13,713 nucleotides of DNA from contig CAQFOZ010000058.1 of assembly GCA_948788915.1 (NCBI GenBank), positions 1-13,713 of the forward strand. The letters run 5' to 3'. Each line of letters begins with the position of its first letter. Position 1 is the first letter of the stretch. The DNA comes from an uncultured Muribaculaceae bacterium. GTDB lineage: Bacteria > Bacteroidota > Bacteroidia > Bacteroidales > Muribaculaceae. A model generated the notes under the pieces. That model saw only the letters and a list, made by a program, of their open reading frames with translations, searched no databases and was not told the DNA's origin. This document shows, in pieces, positions 1-7,080 of this stretch. A program made the translations under genes and the position numbers.

Positions 1-527
1 TCAATTATGATTTTAACAAGAATCGCTCTAACTGCCGCAGAATCCGAATTGAAGATATGACACACATGTCTTCCGCGATGTTCTGCTTCTCCATAGTCTT
101 GAGTAAGAGATACTGCGAATCTGACTTGACTATCTTCATCAAAATTCAGAATATTTATATTCTCTATAGACGGTTTATAAGTATCAAATAGTTTTCTGCC
201 CATAAACCTTTTATCTCCACTATCAGATATTATTAATTCAGTAATTAGTCCGGTTAGTGAATCTTGTATCAGTCCATATATGTCTGATACTAAGGACACA
301 ATAGTATCTATTAATGCCAATAGTTTATGTTGTTCAGATAAACTACTGATTAAATCTTTAAGAAGATTAATTTCAAACAAATCACGAACTTCATACTTTG
401 ATAGTATCAATGAGATTTCATCCGGAGTGGTATCCGCACTAAACAAGGCTTTTTTAGCCGAATTAGCGAATTCCTCCGTAGTAATAACTTTGTCTAAGTT
501 ATTTGTGAATTTATCAAAATCTCGCAT
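1..527 (-). CDS. Unrecognised protein, last visible gene of the restriction-modification operon (3' end outside window)
   Basis: An open reading frame begins at the ATG complementary to 525-527 (MRDFDKFTNNLDKV...) and stays open for 175 codons to the left edge, so the C-terminus is missing. I do not recognise the family. Residues 1-110 look almost wholly helical, with a Leu/Ile-rich stretch (LLALIDTIVSLVSDIYGLIQ) that is amphipathic rather than clearly transmembrane. From about residue 130 the composition turns mixed and polar, with the segment AEHRGRHVCHIF. The start lies only 11 nt after the stop of the 212-aa gene on the same strand, so the two are very probably co-transcribed and perhaps translationally coupled. 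By position it is a fifth member of the R-M/AlbA gene block; no function can be assigned from the visible part. Confidence 0.7.
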   Translation of the reverse strand, partial: MRDFDKFTNNLDKVITTEEFANSAKKALFSADTTPDEISLILSKYEVRDLFEINLLKDLISSLSEQHKLLALIDTIVSLVSDIYGLIQDSLTGLITELIISDSGDKRFMGRKLFDTYKPSIENINILNFDEDSQVRFAVSLTQDYGEAEHRGRHVCHIFNSDSAAVRAILVKIII

Positions 528-538
528 AACTCATACAG

Positions 539-1177
539 TTATATTATATCCACATTTATCTTCATTCCTATGTAAGAGGCGATGGTGAGGATTTGTTTGC
601 GCTTGGTGGCGGTGTCTGAGCAGGTCATCAGGAGCCATCCGTTGCCGAGTGGCTTTTGAGCTGTTTGGTATTTCTTATCAACGGAGTTGCTGACGAGTGG
701 AATTTTGTTGGCGATTAGACCTGCTGCTCGCACTTTGTCAACGCCGACTTTCAATACAAATTTATGCAATGATTCCCAAGCTGTGCGTTCTTCGATGATT
801 GAGCCGTCCGGCATTGTTATCCTCAGACGAGTACGAGGATTTGTAACAACTTTCTTGCCTCCTTTTTTCTTTTCTGTATGCTCGACAACCGGATTGGGCT
901 TGATTTCTACAACATCTTCTAGCGCATCAAATAGATTCCGCTTACGGGAGAGGCTTACCTTAAGAGGAGTTCCGGGAACATAGTCGACGACTAAGACGAG
1001 TTCGCGTTGGACCTGTGCCAAAGCCGGTTCAATCTTTTCAGTGAGGGTCGGGAGAATCTCGGTGCGTATGAGATCCTCTTCAAGTTTTGCGGCTTCCTGT
1101 TTCAATCGTTCATCAATGGGGAGATTAAGCTTACGCAAATTCTCCATCGTTATATATAGTTCGCTCAGTGTTGACAT
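539..1177 (-). CDS. Uncharacterised 212-aa protein of the R-M operon: helical N-terminus plus small C-terminal domain
   Basis: No named family is recognised. Residues 11-62 are strongly helical and charged (MENLRKLNLPIDERLKQEAA, then EPALAQVQREL), suggesting a coiled coil or oligomerisation segment. Residues 63-78 look like beta strands (VLVVDYVPGTPLKVSL). A Lys-rich, Pro/Asn-containing linker spans about 90-116 and includes KKKGGKKV. The C-terminal 95 residues look like a compact alpha/beta domain that starts TMPDGSIIEERTAWESLHKF and ends with a basic helix (TKRKQ) and the strand MKINVDII. The basic linker and compact C-terminal domain would suit nucleic-acid binding or a partner adaptor, but that is inference. 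An alternative start, Met11, is the ATG at 1147. The gene lies 115 nt after the AlbA_2 gene and 11 nt before the next one. It appears more GC-rich than its neighbours, which might mean a separate origin. Confidence 0.8.
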   Translation of the reverse strand: MSTLSELYITMENLRKLNLPIDERLKQEAAKLEEDLIRTEILPTLTEKIEPALAQVQRELVLVVDYVPGTPLKVSLSRKRNLFDALEDVVEIKPNPVVEHTEKKKGGKKVVTNPRTRLRITMPDGSIIEERTAWESLHKFVLKVGVDKVRAAGLIANKIPLVSNSVDKKYQTAQKPLGNGWLLMTCSDTATKRKQILTIASYIGMKINVDII

Positions 1178-1210
1178 ACTCTAAAAGATATTATAGATTA
1201 GAAGATAATG

Positions 1211-1315
1211 TTCCGTCACTTGTTCTGCTACTTTATAACCAAATAAATCAACACATTACAAAGTTGGAAAACTCTGTTTGTTTGTTTGTTTGTTACTTTA
1301 TTCCGTCACTTGTTC
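1211..1315. repeat. 15-bp direct repeat at the AlbA_2 3' end
   Basis: TTCCGTCACTTGTTC occurs at 1211-1225 and 1301-1315, exactly 90 nt apart. The right copy lies in the last codons of the AlbA_2 gene, within a degenerate 12-nt tandem repeat (1299-1334, encoding NDTP, NDGT, SDGI). The left copy is non-coding. It probably reflects past repeat expansion or duplication of the gene end. Confidence 0.6.
1276..1294. repeat. Tetranucleotide repeat (GTTT) directly after the AlbA_2 gene
   Basis: Four complete GTTT units (1276-1291) and a partial fifth (1292-1294) run into the stop codon of the AlbA_2 gene (TAA on the minus strand, 1293-1295). On the coding strand the stop is followed by repeated CAAA. 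Changes in copy number would not alter either reading frame but could alter the 115-nt gap to the next gene. Confidence 0.7.
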
Positions 1316-3095
1316 CGTCATTAGGAGTATCATTAATAATGTTATTATCATTTTGACCTTTAAGAATATGAGTAAGACCAATCCTAGTTGCTTCTTGTAA
1401 AAGACTCATTTGACCTCTAAATTCAGGAGAAAGAGAATAGACTGTATTAGTAGTCTTACCGGTTTTTATAAGTGGACCTCCCGGCTGTGAAAGGCGTTCT
1501 ATTACTCGACGAAGTTGAGTCTCAGATAAATGTGAACCTATAACTCCTGCAATATCAGACTTTTTTGCTTTGCCATATTTGGTAAGAAACGGTAGTAGAA
1601 CGGCTAAAACCTGTTGGTCGTCCCAATCCGTTAGTCCTGAATACTCGGCAAGATTATTTGTTAGCTCATAATACTTGCGGGGCAGTATATATCGGATGGC
1701 TGAAGTCTTTCCTCTTTTTTCCAAATATCCCATGGAAAGGAGTTTTTTTGCAATTTCCTTATCTTTGGGCTGAAGACCATCCTTAATATCGCAAAATGTT
1801 AAAATATCAAAAACTGATAATTTCTGGTTTTCTGGTAATTCTTGTTGTATGCTATTTATAAAAAGACAAAATCCGGGATCTTTGACTCTTGCTGAAAGTA
1901 TTGCGACAACTTGATAGTCATCAGTCTTATTGTAATCCGGCATCTGTTTCCCTTCTGATAAAGTCAATCTAAAAATCACATCCATTCCTTGCCCGGAACG
2001 TTCCACAATTCCAGTAAGGGCAAGCACATCGGCCAAAAGTCGATTACGTGGAGTACTTGATACTGTAAGAATATTGTTAAGTGTCACACCAAGTGGAAAT
2101 CCTCCAGGACTCGCAACCGTTAGTTTAGTAGGAAACTGTTTAATAACAATCTCACTCTGAAGCCGATAATCGCGATGCGCAAACGCATTGTTAATGACCT
2201 CGCGGATCACCTCTTCATTGAAGAATGGAATATCAAACATATAAGCTCCTTCCTGCACTGGCACACTACCGTTACGGTCGTTGATAGCTTTCCAGAGCTG
2301 ATCAATGAGGATGTAAAATGGAGACAAAAATGATAACCTCTTATCAAAACGTTCTTGCCCTTCTATATTTCTAAACTCCAGCTGTACTTTGGCTTGAGGA
2401 AAATATTTTTCAATAACCTCAGCTTTTCCAACTAAAAGCACGGCAGCATTGGTAACCTTGGTCCCCGAAATAAGTTTGAGATCACTTAAGGCTTGATAGT
2501 CAGAGAGCGATGTAAACGTTGGATTATTCTGTTTTCTGGCATATTTCTCTTTGAGTATGGCAATAGCCTCCTTGTCAAGATCATCGATTGTTACTCCCTC
2601 GCAAATAGACTGAGAATAATCCGGGTCTGTCTCCTGTAAAATTGAAAACAGCACTTTGTCAGGCATCGGTATTAATTCCTCACCGGATCGCCACAAAGCA
2701 ACATCTTCATATTTTAAAGCTTTTCCTATTGGATGACAAGGAATGGAAACAACCACTACACGCTGTTTCCCTTCATCGTATATTTCATATGCTTCCACTG
2801 GAATCTGAAGTGCATTATATATATCGTTTTCCAACTGTCCGAGAGCGTTCTCATTCTGTCGGGTGCCTACAACATCATGAGGATATCTGTCCTCCATTCC
2901 CATAACAAGATGCCCACCTCCGGCATTTGATAATGCGACAACATAACCCAAAATACATTTACGTCGGTCTGATGGCTTCTGCTTGTCTGCGCCATTGAAT
3001 GACATATTGCCGTGCTGACATTTCTTAAATTCAACATGGTCCTCGCTTTCTCTCATTAAGCGAAGCTGCTCTATAGTAAGTTTTGGCTTATCCAT
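1293..3095 (-). CDS. AlbA_2 (Schlafen-type)/HATPase_c_4 protein, RecG-like COG2865 family
   Basis: A 600-aa protein with a well-known three-part layout. The N-terminal AlbA_2 domain spans about 10-150. It has the entry motif ESEDHVEFK (16-24), the glycine-rich strand-turn ALSNAGGGHLVMGMED (54-69) and WRSGEELIPM (135-144). A HATPase_c_4 (GHKL-type) region covers about 255-385, with an N-box EEVIREVINNAFAHRD (294-309), a G1-like segment VASPGGFP and a glycine-rich lid GIVERSGQGMD (362-372). The C-terminal 150 residues look like winged-helix modules. AlbA_2 domains are related to the Schlafen core, some members of which cut RNA; many such bacterial proteins are annotated as putative DNA-binding or transcriptional regulators. 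A regulatory or effector role beside the R-M pair is therefore plausible but unproven. The C-terminus is a degenerate four-residue repeat (NDTP, NDGT, SDGI). The gene follows the specificity gene by 74 nt; that gap holds an inverted repeat (3141-3159, AGAATC/GATTCT around a 7-nt loop). Confidence 0.88.
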   Translation of the reverse strand: MDKPKLTIEQLRLMRESEDHVEFKKCQHGNMSFNGADKQKPSDRRKCILGYVVALSNAGGGHLVMGMEDRYPHDVVGTRQNENALGQLENDIYNALQIPVEAYEIYDEGKQRVVVVSIPCHPIGKALKYEDVALWRSGEELIPMPDKVLFSILQETDPDYSQSICEGVTIDDLDKEAIAILKEKYARKQNNPTFTSLSDYQALSDLKLISGTKVTNAAVLLVGKAEVIEKYFPQAKVQLEFRNIEGQERFDKRLSFLSPFYILIDQLWKAINDRNGSVPVQEGAYMFDIPFFNEEVIREVINNAFAHRDYRLQSEIVIKQFPTKLTVASPGGFPLGVTLNNILTVSSTPRNRLLADVLALTGIVERSGQGMDVIFRLTLSEGKQMPDYNKTDDYQVVAILSARVKDPGFCLFINSIQQELPENQKLSVFDILTFCDIKDGLQPKDKEIAKKLLSMGYLEKRGKTSAIRYILPRKYYELTNNLAEYSGLTDWDDQQVLAVLLPFLTKYGKAKKSDIAGVIGSHLSETQLRRVIERLSQPGGPLIKTGKTTNTVYSLSPEFRGQMSLLQEATRIGLTHILKGQNDNNIINDTPNDGTSDGIK

Positions 3096-3169
3096 ATTAA
3101 TCTTAATGTAAAGAATTCCTTGTGTTATGTATGCTATTTGAGAATCAAATTTGGATTCTATTGCGATTA

Positions 3170-4177
3170 TTATATTTGAGAAAGTTTATTCAGGTGATCC
3201 TTAGTGTGAGAAGCGAGTGTTTCAATAAACCTGTTCATATACTCAAAATCTGGTGTTCCATTGGGTTTTACAGGAATTTTTATAGTATCATTCTCCATTG
3301 CCTCCTTATTCCATTTATCAATAAAAGCATAATTCTGCCCTTTCTTTTTCAATATGGGGATAAGAAACATTGCTATGTTGCGAGTTAATGGAAATTTTGG
3401 ATATAGCACGTTAATATCATCGGATGCCCAAAATGGGATCTTTTGGTAAAACGACTCACCAACGGATCCATTGTATGCAACAGTTATAGTATTAGCCGGG
3501 TGCAATTCGGAATTATTAGCGATATAGGCCGTAATTCCATTATTAGCAGAACTTGCACCAATAAAAGGAGTTGTTCCATCTTTCATGTCTTTTTTTGTCA
3601 AACGAGATCCTTTAACTACTTGAAAAAGATCAGAGATAGGGACCTCTTGCCAATTAGATATATCTAACCTCGGATTAAGAATTTTAGACGCCGAGCTTAA
3701 CTCGTTATAATCCGATTCAACTTTTAATGACAATCTTAACATATATTCATCCATATAATTATAATCAGGATTTCCCTGATTATCTATAGGAAGCATAATT
3801 TTTTCTTTCTCAAGTAATCTTGGAAATAGGCCAAAATTATATGGATAAAAACTTGCGATTTTTTGTAAGCAGGCCGTTAAAAATAAGCATGTATTTTTAG
3901 TTAGATGACGAGTATCAATATAGTAAATATCACGTCCAGAAATCCATTCTTTAGGCCTGAAAAAGAATGAGGCATTTTCTGAGCCAAAAGATATTGTCCC
4001 AGCAGGATTAACAATAAGTGTTTTTTCGACAATCGCTGTTACACCATTATTGAATTTTGTCCTCGTAATATACTCAATACCATCATTCGCATCGATAACT
4101 TCTCTACGATGAAAGACCTGAGGCTTAATAATATTTAAACCAAGGCCTTTAAAAATAAATTCCTTCCACGTTTTCAT
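3170..4177 (-). CDS. Specificity (target recognition) subunit of a BcgI-like Type IIB restriction-modification system
   Basis: A two-TRD specificity protein of the type I HsdS/BcgI-B kind. The two halves are an ancient duplication. Numbered from the upstream TTG, each half starts alike (WKEFIFKGLG at 11, WQEVPISDLF at 183) and ends alike (LPIDNQGNPDYNYMDEYM at 136, IPVKPNGTPDFEYMNRFI at 308), a period of 172 residues. Each half should read one part of a bipartite DNA site, with the helical spacers setting the gap. The second half has the TRD-typical segments GTTPFIGASSANNGI and ITVAYNGSVG. I use the ATG at 4177 (MKTWKEF, 335 aa), 4 nt past the stop of the methylase gene, instead of a TTG at 4198 that would overlap that gene. 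BcgI B is about 341 aa, so the length fits. It must act together with the upstream nuclease-methyltransferase; recognition sequence unknown. Confidence 0.9.
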   Translation of the reverse strand: MKTWKEFIFKGLGLNIIKPQVFHRREVIDANDGIEYITRTKFNNGVTAIVEKTLIVNPAGTISFGSENASFFFRPKEWISGRDIYYIDTRHLTKNTCLFLTACLQKIASFYPYNFGLFPRLLEKEKIMLPIDNQGNPDYNYMDEYMLRLSLKVESDYNELSSASKILNPRLDISNWQEVPISDLFQVVKGSRLTKKDMKDGTTPFIGASSANNGITAYIANNSELHPANTITVAYNGSVGESFYQKIPFWASDDINVLYPKFPLTRNIAMFLIPILKKKGQNYAFIDKWNKEAMENDTIKIPVKPNGTPDFEYMNRFIETLASHTKDHLNKLSQI

Positions 4178-4181
4178 GGTT

Positions 4182-5930
4182 TTATTTTTTGATGACAATA
4201 GTTATAGTATCATCATTTTCTGAAGTTGAAGAAGAATACAAGATCTTGTCAATGAGTTTAACCCCTAGATTCTTGACATCTAAACCGCCATAAAACATTT
4301 CGTAATCCAATAGCACTTTTCTAAAATCAGCTTCGGAAATTTCAAAAGGTGCTCTAGGAACCTGATAACTTAATTGGTCTGGGGGTGTAATCCACTGAAT
4401 TGAATCATCTCCTGATTGACGACGAATTACTTCTACCCAGTAATCTTCAATATCTTGCCAACGATTCCGAATATCTTGGCGACCTTGATTTTTTACAGTT
4501 TCTAATCCATCCTCTGATATATAGCAAGCGAATATTGCCTTATCTTTATGTGGTTTGCCAGCAGTAAAGATAAATATTGAAGTGGTTACTCCCTCATTAA
4601 AAGTCTTTTCTGGCAACTTTATGATTTTTTCCAATGAGTGTTTTTTTAGAAGCTTTTTCCCTCCGTGCTTTTCAAGTTTCTTGTCTGGAAGGATAAAAGC
4701 ACATTTCGTTCCGGTAGATACACTATCCAGAACATTTGTAACAATCTTCATGCACCCATACTTTTCTTCAAAAGGTGGGTTCATTAAGATTTTTGTAATT
4801 CCAATAGATTCAATCCATTTTTTAGCCTCTTCACTGCGAGTGTCTAATTGTCTAAGATTCGTTTTGCCATCCTTATGAATAAGCATATTTGCGCATGCAA
4901 GAGCAAATATCTCACGATCAAATTCTATTCCGTATAATTGAGACTTTTGGATTTCTTTTGCTTTATGGGCATTAACACCTCCAGCTTCTTTAATCATATT
5001 ACACATGGATTTTACTAGAAAAGCTCCACTGCCACATGCAAAATCACCTACAAAATCGTTCTTGTCAACTTCAATAAGTCGATACATTAACGAAGTAATA
5101 TGGTCAGGGGTAAAAACTTGTCCATGTTCCGATTTCTTCTTATAACGATTGAATTCGTTAAAGAAGATTCCCATTACATCTTCACCATTCCAAAAATCAG
5201 AATTAATATTATCAGAGATTTGAGAAATCCAATCTATAAAGTTGTCAATTGCCTCTTGGTTCTCTGTGGAATTCATCTTTATTTCAGAATATACATCAAG
5301 TAAAATGTCAATTTTCTGATTTTGTTTACGTTCTTCTTCAAGGGATTTAGCAAGAGTAGAATGAATCGAAGTATGGAAAGTCTGATAGTTCATTCCTGCA
5401 ACAAGTGAAGCCCCATATCTTTTTGCGACAAGAGCGCAGGCGGTAAATATCATTCTGTGATATAAATTCTTGATGCCAAAGTCAACATGTAGACTATCGT
5501 TTATGCGCTTGGTCAAAAGGTATATCATACCTTTATTGATACGATCTTGTGAGAATAATCCAAGATAATATTCTTTATTTTGAAGTTCGGATTCTCCCTC
5601 ACGGCGTAATCCATTTAGGAATACCATGATGTCATCACCATTGTATAATATACCGACTACATTCTTGTATTTTGTCCGTGCTATTTTACAATTTTTCAGT
5701 AGCTCATCTATGTGTGCTTGTTTGAGGGGTGTTGATGTACTTTTAGTTTCAAGTATAATTGCTGGCAGAAATGGTTTTGACGGAAGATACCAACCATCAG
5801 GGCGATCTTTAATCCCTAAAAAACCTAAGCTATTGAAAGAAGTAATCTGTCCAACACCAGATTTGGCATCGAAACTATCAGTAAAACCTAATATCTGACC
5901 TGCTTGGTCTCTAACTTTGTCTTCCGTCAT
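4182..5930 (-). CDS. Fused PD-(D/E)xK nuclease and N6-adenine methyltransferase (BcgI A-like, Type IIB/IIG R-M)
   Basis: One 582-aa chain carries both restriction and modification. The N-terminal nuclease shows a PD-(D/E)xK site: PDG at 44-46 (Asp45), then strand PAIILETKS with Glu61 and Lys63. A helical connector (about 130-260) leads to a gamma-type N6-adenine methyltransferase of the N6_Mtase/HsdM family: HGQVFTPDHI (269-278), SAM-binding motif I DFACGSGAF (296-304) and catalytic motif IV NPPF (384-387). The C-terminal region (about 470-560) should contact the specificity subunit. This layout, with a separate two-TRD S protein next door and no separate translocase (HsdR), matches BcgI A (about 637 aa). 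BcgI-type enzymes methylate adenine within a bipartite site and cut on both sides of it. All key motifs are intact, so the enzyme looks active. It is the first gene of the minus-strand block; ATG at 5930. Confidence 0.92.
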   Translation of the reverse strand: MTEDKVRDQAGQILGFTDSFDAKSGVGQITSFNSLGFLGIKDRPDGWYLPSKPFLPAIILETKSTSTPLKQAHIDELLKNCKIARTKYKNVVGILYNGDDIMVFLNGLRREGESELQNKEYYLGLFSQDRINKGMIYLLTKRINDSLHVDFGIKNLYHRMIFTACALVAKRYGASLVAGMNYQTFHTSIHSTLAKSLEEERKQNQKIDILLDVYSEIKMNSTENQEAIDNFIDWISQISDNINSDFWNGEDVMGIFFNEFNRYKKKSEHGQVFTPDHITSLMYRLIEVDKNDFVGDFACGSGAFLVKSMCNMIKEAGGVNAHKAKEIQKSQLYGIEFDREIFALACANMLIHKDGKTNLRQLDTRSEEAKKWIESIGITKILMNPPFEEKYGCMKIVTNVLDSVSTGTKCAFILPDKKLEKHGGKKLLKKHSLEKIIKLPEKTFNEGVTTSIFIFTAGKPHKDKAIFACYISEDGLETVKNQGRQDIRNRWQDIEDYWVEVIRRQSGDDSIQWITPPDQLSYQVPRAPFEISEADFRKVLLDYEMFYGGLDVKNLGVKLIDKILYSSSTSENDDTITIVIKK

Positions 5931-5948
5931 ATTTATACTCTGTGGTAG

Positions 5949-6017
5949 TTATCTGAAGGCTGGCCGAGCCAGCAACGACTGCTTGGGAGTTTCGTAATTT
6001 GATTGGTTCGGTGGCAT
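5949..6017 (-). other. Possible 22-codon leader ORF upstream of the R-M operon
   Basis: An ATG complementary to 6015-6017 opens 22 codons (MPPNQSNYETPK...) that stop with TAA at 5949-5951, 18 nt before the methylase start at 5930. Its last third overlaps the GC-rich inverted repeat at 5959-5973. It lies in the presumed 5' leader downstream of the candidate promoter at 6078-6107. It could be a leader peptide or chance; there is no ribosome-binding evidence and Bacteroidetes rarely show one. Confidence 0.25.
5959..5973. repeat. Perfect GC-rich inverted repeat in the R-M operon leader
   Basis: GCTGGC, 3-nt loop CGA, GCCAGC: a perfect 6-bp stem, fully GC apart from one A/T pair, ending 29 nt before the start codon of the nuclease-methyltransferase. 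In an otherwise AT-rich leader it could act as an RNA hairpin or operator controlling the R-M genes. A second palindrome, GGTTTAAACC, lies at 6029-6038. Confidence 0.5.
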
Positions 6018-6077
6018 CGCTGCTTGTGGGTTTAAACCGTTTCGGCCATATTCAGATTTTTATGGTTGCTATTTATG

Positions 6078-6107
6078 TAAAGTTACAAAGAATTTTCGAG
6101 ATGGCAA
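6078..6107 (-). promoter_or_regulatory. Candidate Bacteroidetes-type promoter for the R-M operon
   Basis: On the minus strand TTG (6107-6105) is followed after 19 nt by TAACTTTA (6085-6078), one mismatch from the TAnnTTTG -7 box of the primary Bacteroidetes sigma factor. It would give a leader of roughly 140 nt ahead of the ATG at 5930. The rest of the 370-nt gap (5931-6300) holds the leader ORF, the two palindromes above, the plus-strand signals below and nothing else I recognise. Confidence 0.4.
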
Positions 6108-6219
6108 TCTGTTATGCTATAAAACACAACCAATTGCCAGTTGAGAGTATGCTCCTTATTGGAATCTTTCTGCATGTTAAATCCAGACACACTCTTAAAC
6201 AGCTCTCAAAAATAATAGT

Positions 6220-6227
6220 TAATTTTG
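6220..6227 (+). promoter_or_regulatory. Candidate -7 box upstream of the YczE/DUF6198 gene
   Basis: TAATTTTG matches TAnnTTTG exactly, 73 nt before the ATG at 6301. No convincing TTTG/TTG lies 19-21 nt upstream, so only half the promoter is visible. The predicted transcript would start just before the G-tract and hairpin. Confidence 0.35.
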
Positions 6228-6243
6228 TACTTTGAAAACACAA

Positions 6244-6273
6244 GGGGGGGAAGATGTTCGGGATGAACATCTT
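6244..6273 (+). repeat. G7 tract and perfect 9-bp hairpin in the leader of the YczE/DUF6198 gene
   Basis: Seven consecutive G (6244-6250) are followed directly by AAGATGTTC (6251-6259), loop GGGAT, and GAACATCTT (6265-6273), a perfect 9-bp stem. The sequence after the stem (TCTGTATTTTAG) is only moderately T-rich. It ends 27 nt before the start codon, so it could be a regulatory leader structure or a weak attenuator. The stem has only three G/C pairs. Confidence 0.55.
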
Positions 6274-6300
6274 TCTGTATTTTAGTTAGAGATTATCATA

Positions 6301-7044
6301 ATGAACAGTAATTCAAAAAAGAATAGAATCATCGGCTTTGTCTGGCAACATGTTTTGCTTCTGTCTGCCATTTATTTCATGACTCTGGGTGTGGCTTTTT
6401 GTGTAAGATCCAATCTTGGTTCAGGTGTGATATCAGCGATTCCAATGTCGTTTACGATTGCGGGTAAGGCGGGACTTGCCCCGGGTTTTACAATTGGCGG
6501 GTATACAAATATAATGAATGTTATCCTGGTGTTGGCTCAGGTGCTTGTGTTAAGACGAAAATTTGAAACAGTCCAGTTGTTTCAGCTTGTTGTCGGCTTT
6601 GTTTTTGGTGCGATGTTGGATATAAATATGTTCATCACATCCTTTTTTGATTATTCAAACATATTGATGCAGATATTCGCACAATTGTTTGGTGCAACCA
6701 TCTTGGGCGTTGCTGTTGCCATCGAAATCAGATGCCAGTCGGTGACAATGCCCGGAGAAGGGATTCAGGTGGCGGTGAGCCGTGTGACGGGATTGCCTTT
6801 CCCTTACGTTAAAATTGGGATAGACACGCTCCTTGTTGTTCTTGCGGTAGTCAGTGGTTACTACTTTTTTGGAGCGTGGCCCCAAACAGTGGTAGGTTTG
6901 GGCACCCTTTTTGCGATGTTTTATGTGGGATATGTTGTTAAACTTGTCAATCCCCATTTAGGCTGGTTCGACCGTCTGTTAAATTACCGGCCCGGTTTCA
7001 GAAGATATGTTTACGGACTTGCACGCTTTATATCACGTAAATAA
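6301..7044 (+). CDS. YczE/YyaS/YitT-type (DUF6198) polytopic membrane protein
   Basis: 247 aa, strongly hydrophobic, with about six membrane segments (roughly 15-35, 65-86, 92-112, 120-142, 170-190, 195-213) after a basic N-terminus (NSNSKKNR), so it belongs in the inner membrane. The first segment is followed by the family-typical FCVRSNLGSGVISAIP. The middle carries SVTMPGEGIQVAVSR and FPYVKIGIDTLLV, which fit the conserved loop and next helix of this family. The function of the family is not established; a transporter-like role is often presumed. The C-terminal tail is basic (RPGFRRYVYGLARFISRK). It is a single gene with its own leader, transcribed away from the R-M operon. Downstream, ATATATGA and TCATATAT (7055-7080) form a weak AT-rich hairpin that may end the transcript. 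Confidence 0.85.
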   Translation: MNSNSKKNRIIGFVWQHVLLLSAIYFMTLGVAFCVRSNLGSGVISAIPMSFTIAGKAGLAPGFTIGGYTNIMNVILVLAQVLVLRRKFETVQLFQLVVGFVFGAMLDINMFITSFFDYSNILMQIFAQLFGATILGVAVAIEIRCQSVTMPGEGIQVAVSRVTGLPFPYVKIGIDTLLVVLAVVSGYYFFGAWPQTVVGLGTLFAMFYVGYVVKLVNPHLGWFDRLLNYRPGFRRYVYGLARFISRK

Positions 7045-7054
7045 TCCATAAGCT

Positions 7055-7080
7055 ATATATGATGTCCACAAGTCATATAT
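7055..7080. repeat. AT-rich inverted repeat downstream of the YczE/DUF6198 gene
   Basis: ATATATGA (7055-7062) and TCATATAT (7073-7080) form a perfect 8-bp stem with a 10-nt loop, 10 nt after the stop codon. There is no T-run after it, so it is at best a weak terminator or an mRNA 3'-end stabiliser. Confidence 0.35.

Noticed and set aside
1276..1294. Phase-variable on/off switch by the GTTT repeat
   Set aside because: The repeat lies after the stop codon of the AlbA_2 gene, so slippage would not shift its frame or that of the next gene.
4178..4198. Overlap of the specificity gene with the methylase gene through a TTG start
   Set aside because: An ATG at 4177 gives the conserved WKEF opening after two residues and a normal 4-nt gap.
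5999..6235. Plus-strand 78-codon reading frame in the gap between the R-M operon and the YczE/DUF6198 gene
   Set aside because: It starts with TTG, has no promoter or ribosome-binding signal, no recognisable domain, and covers the candidate minus-strand promoter and leader.
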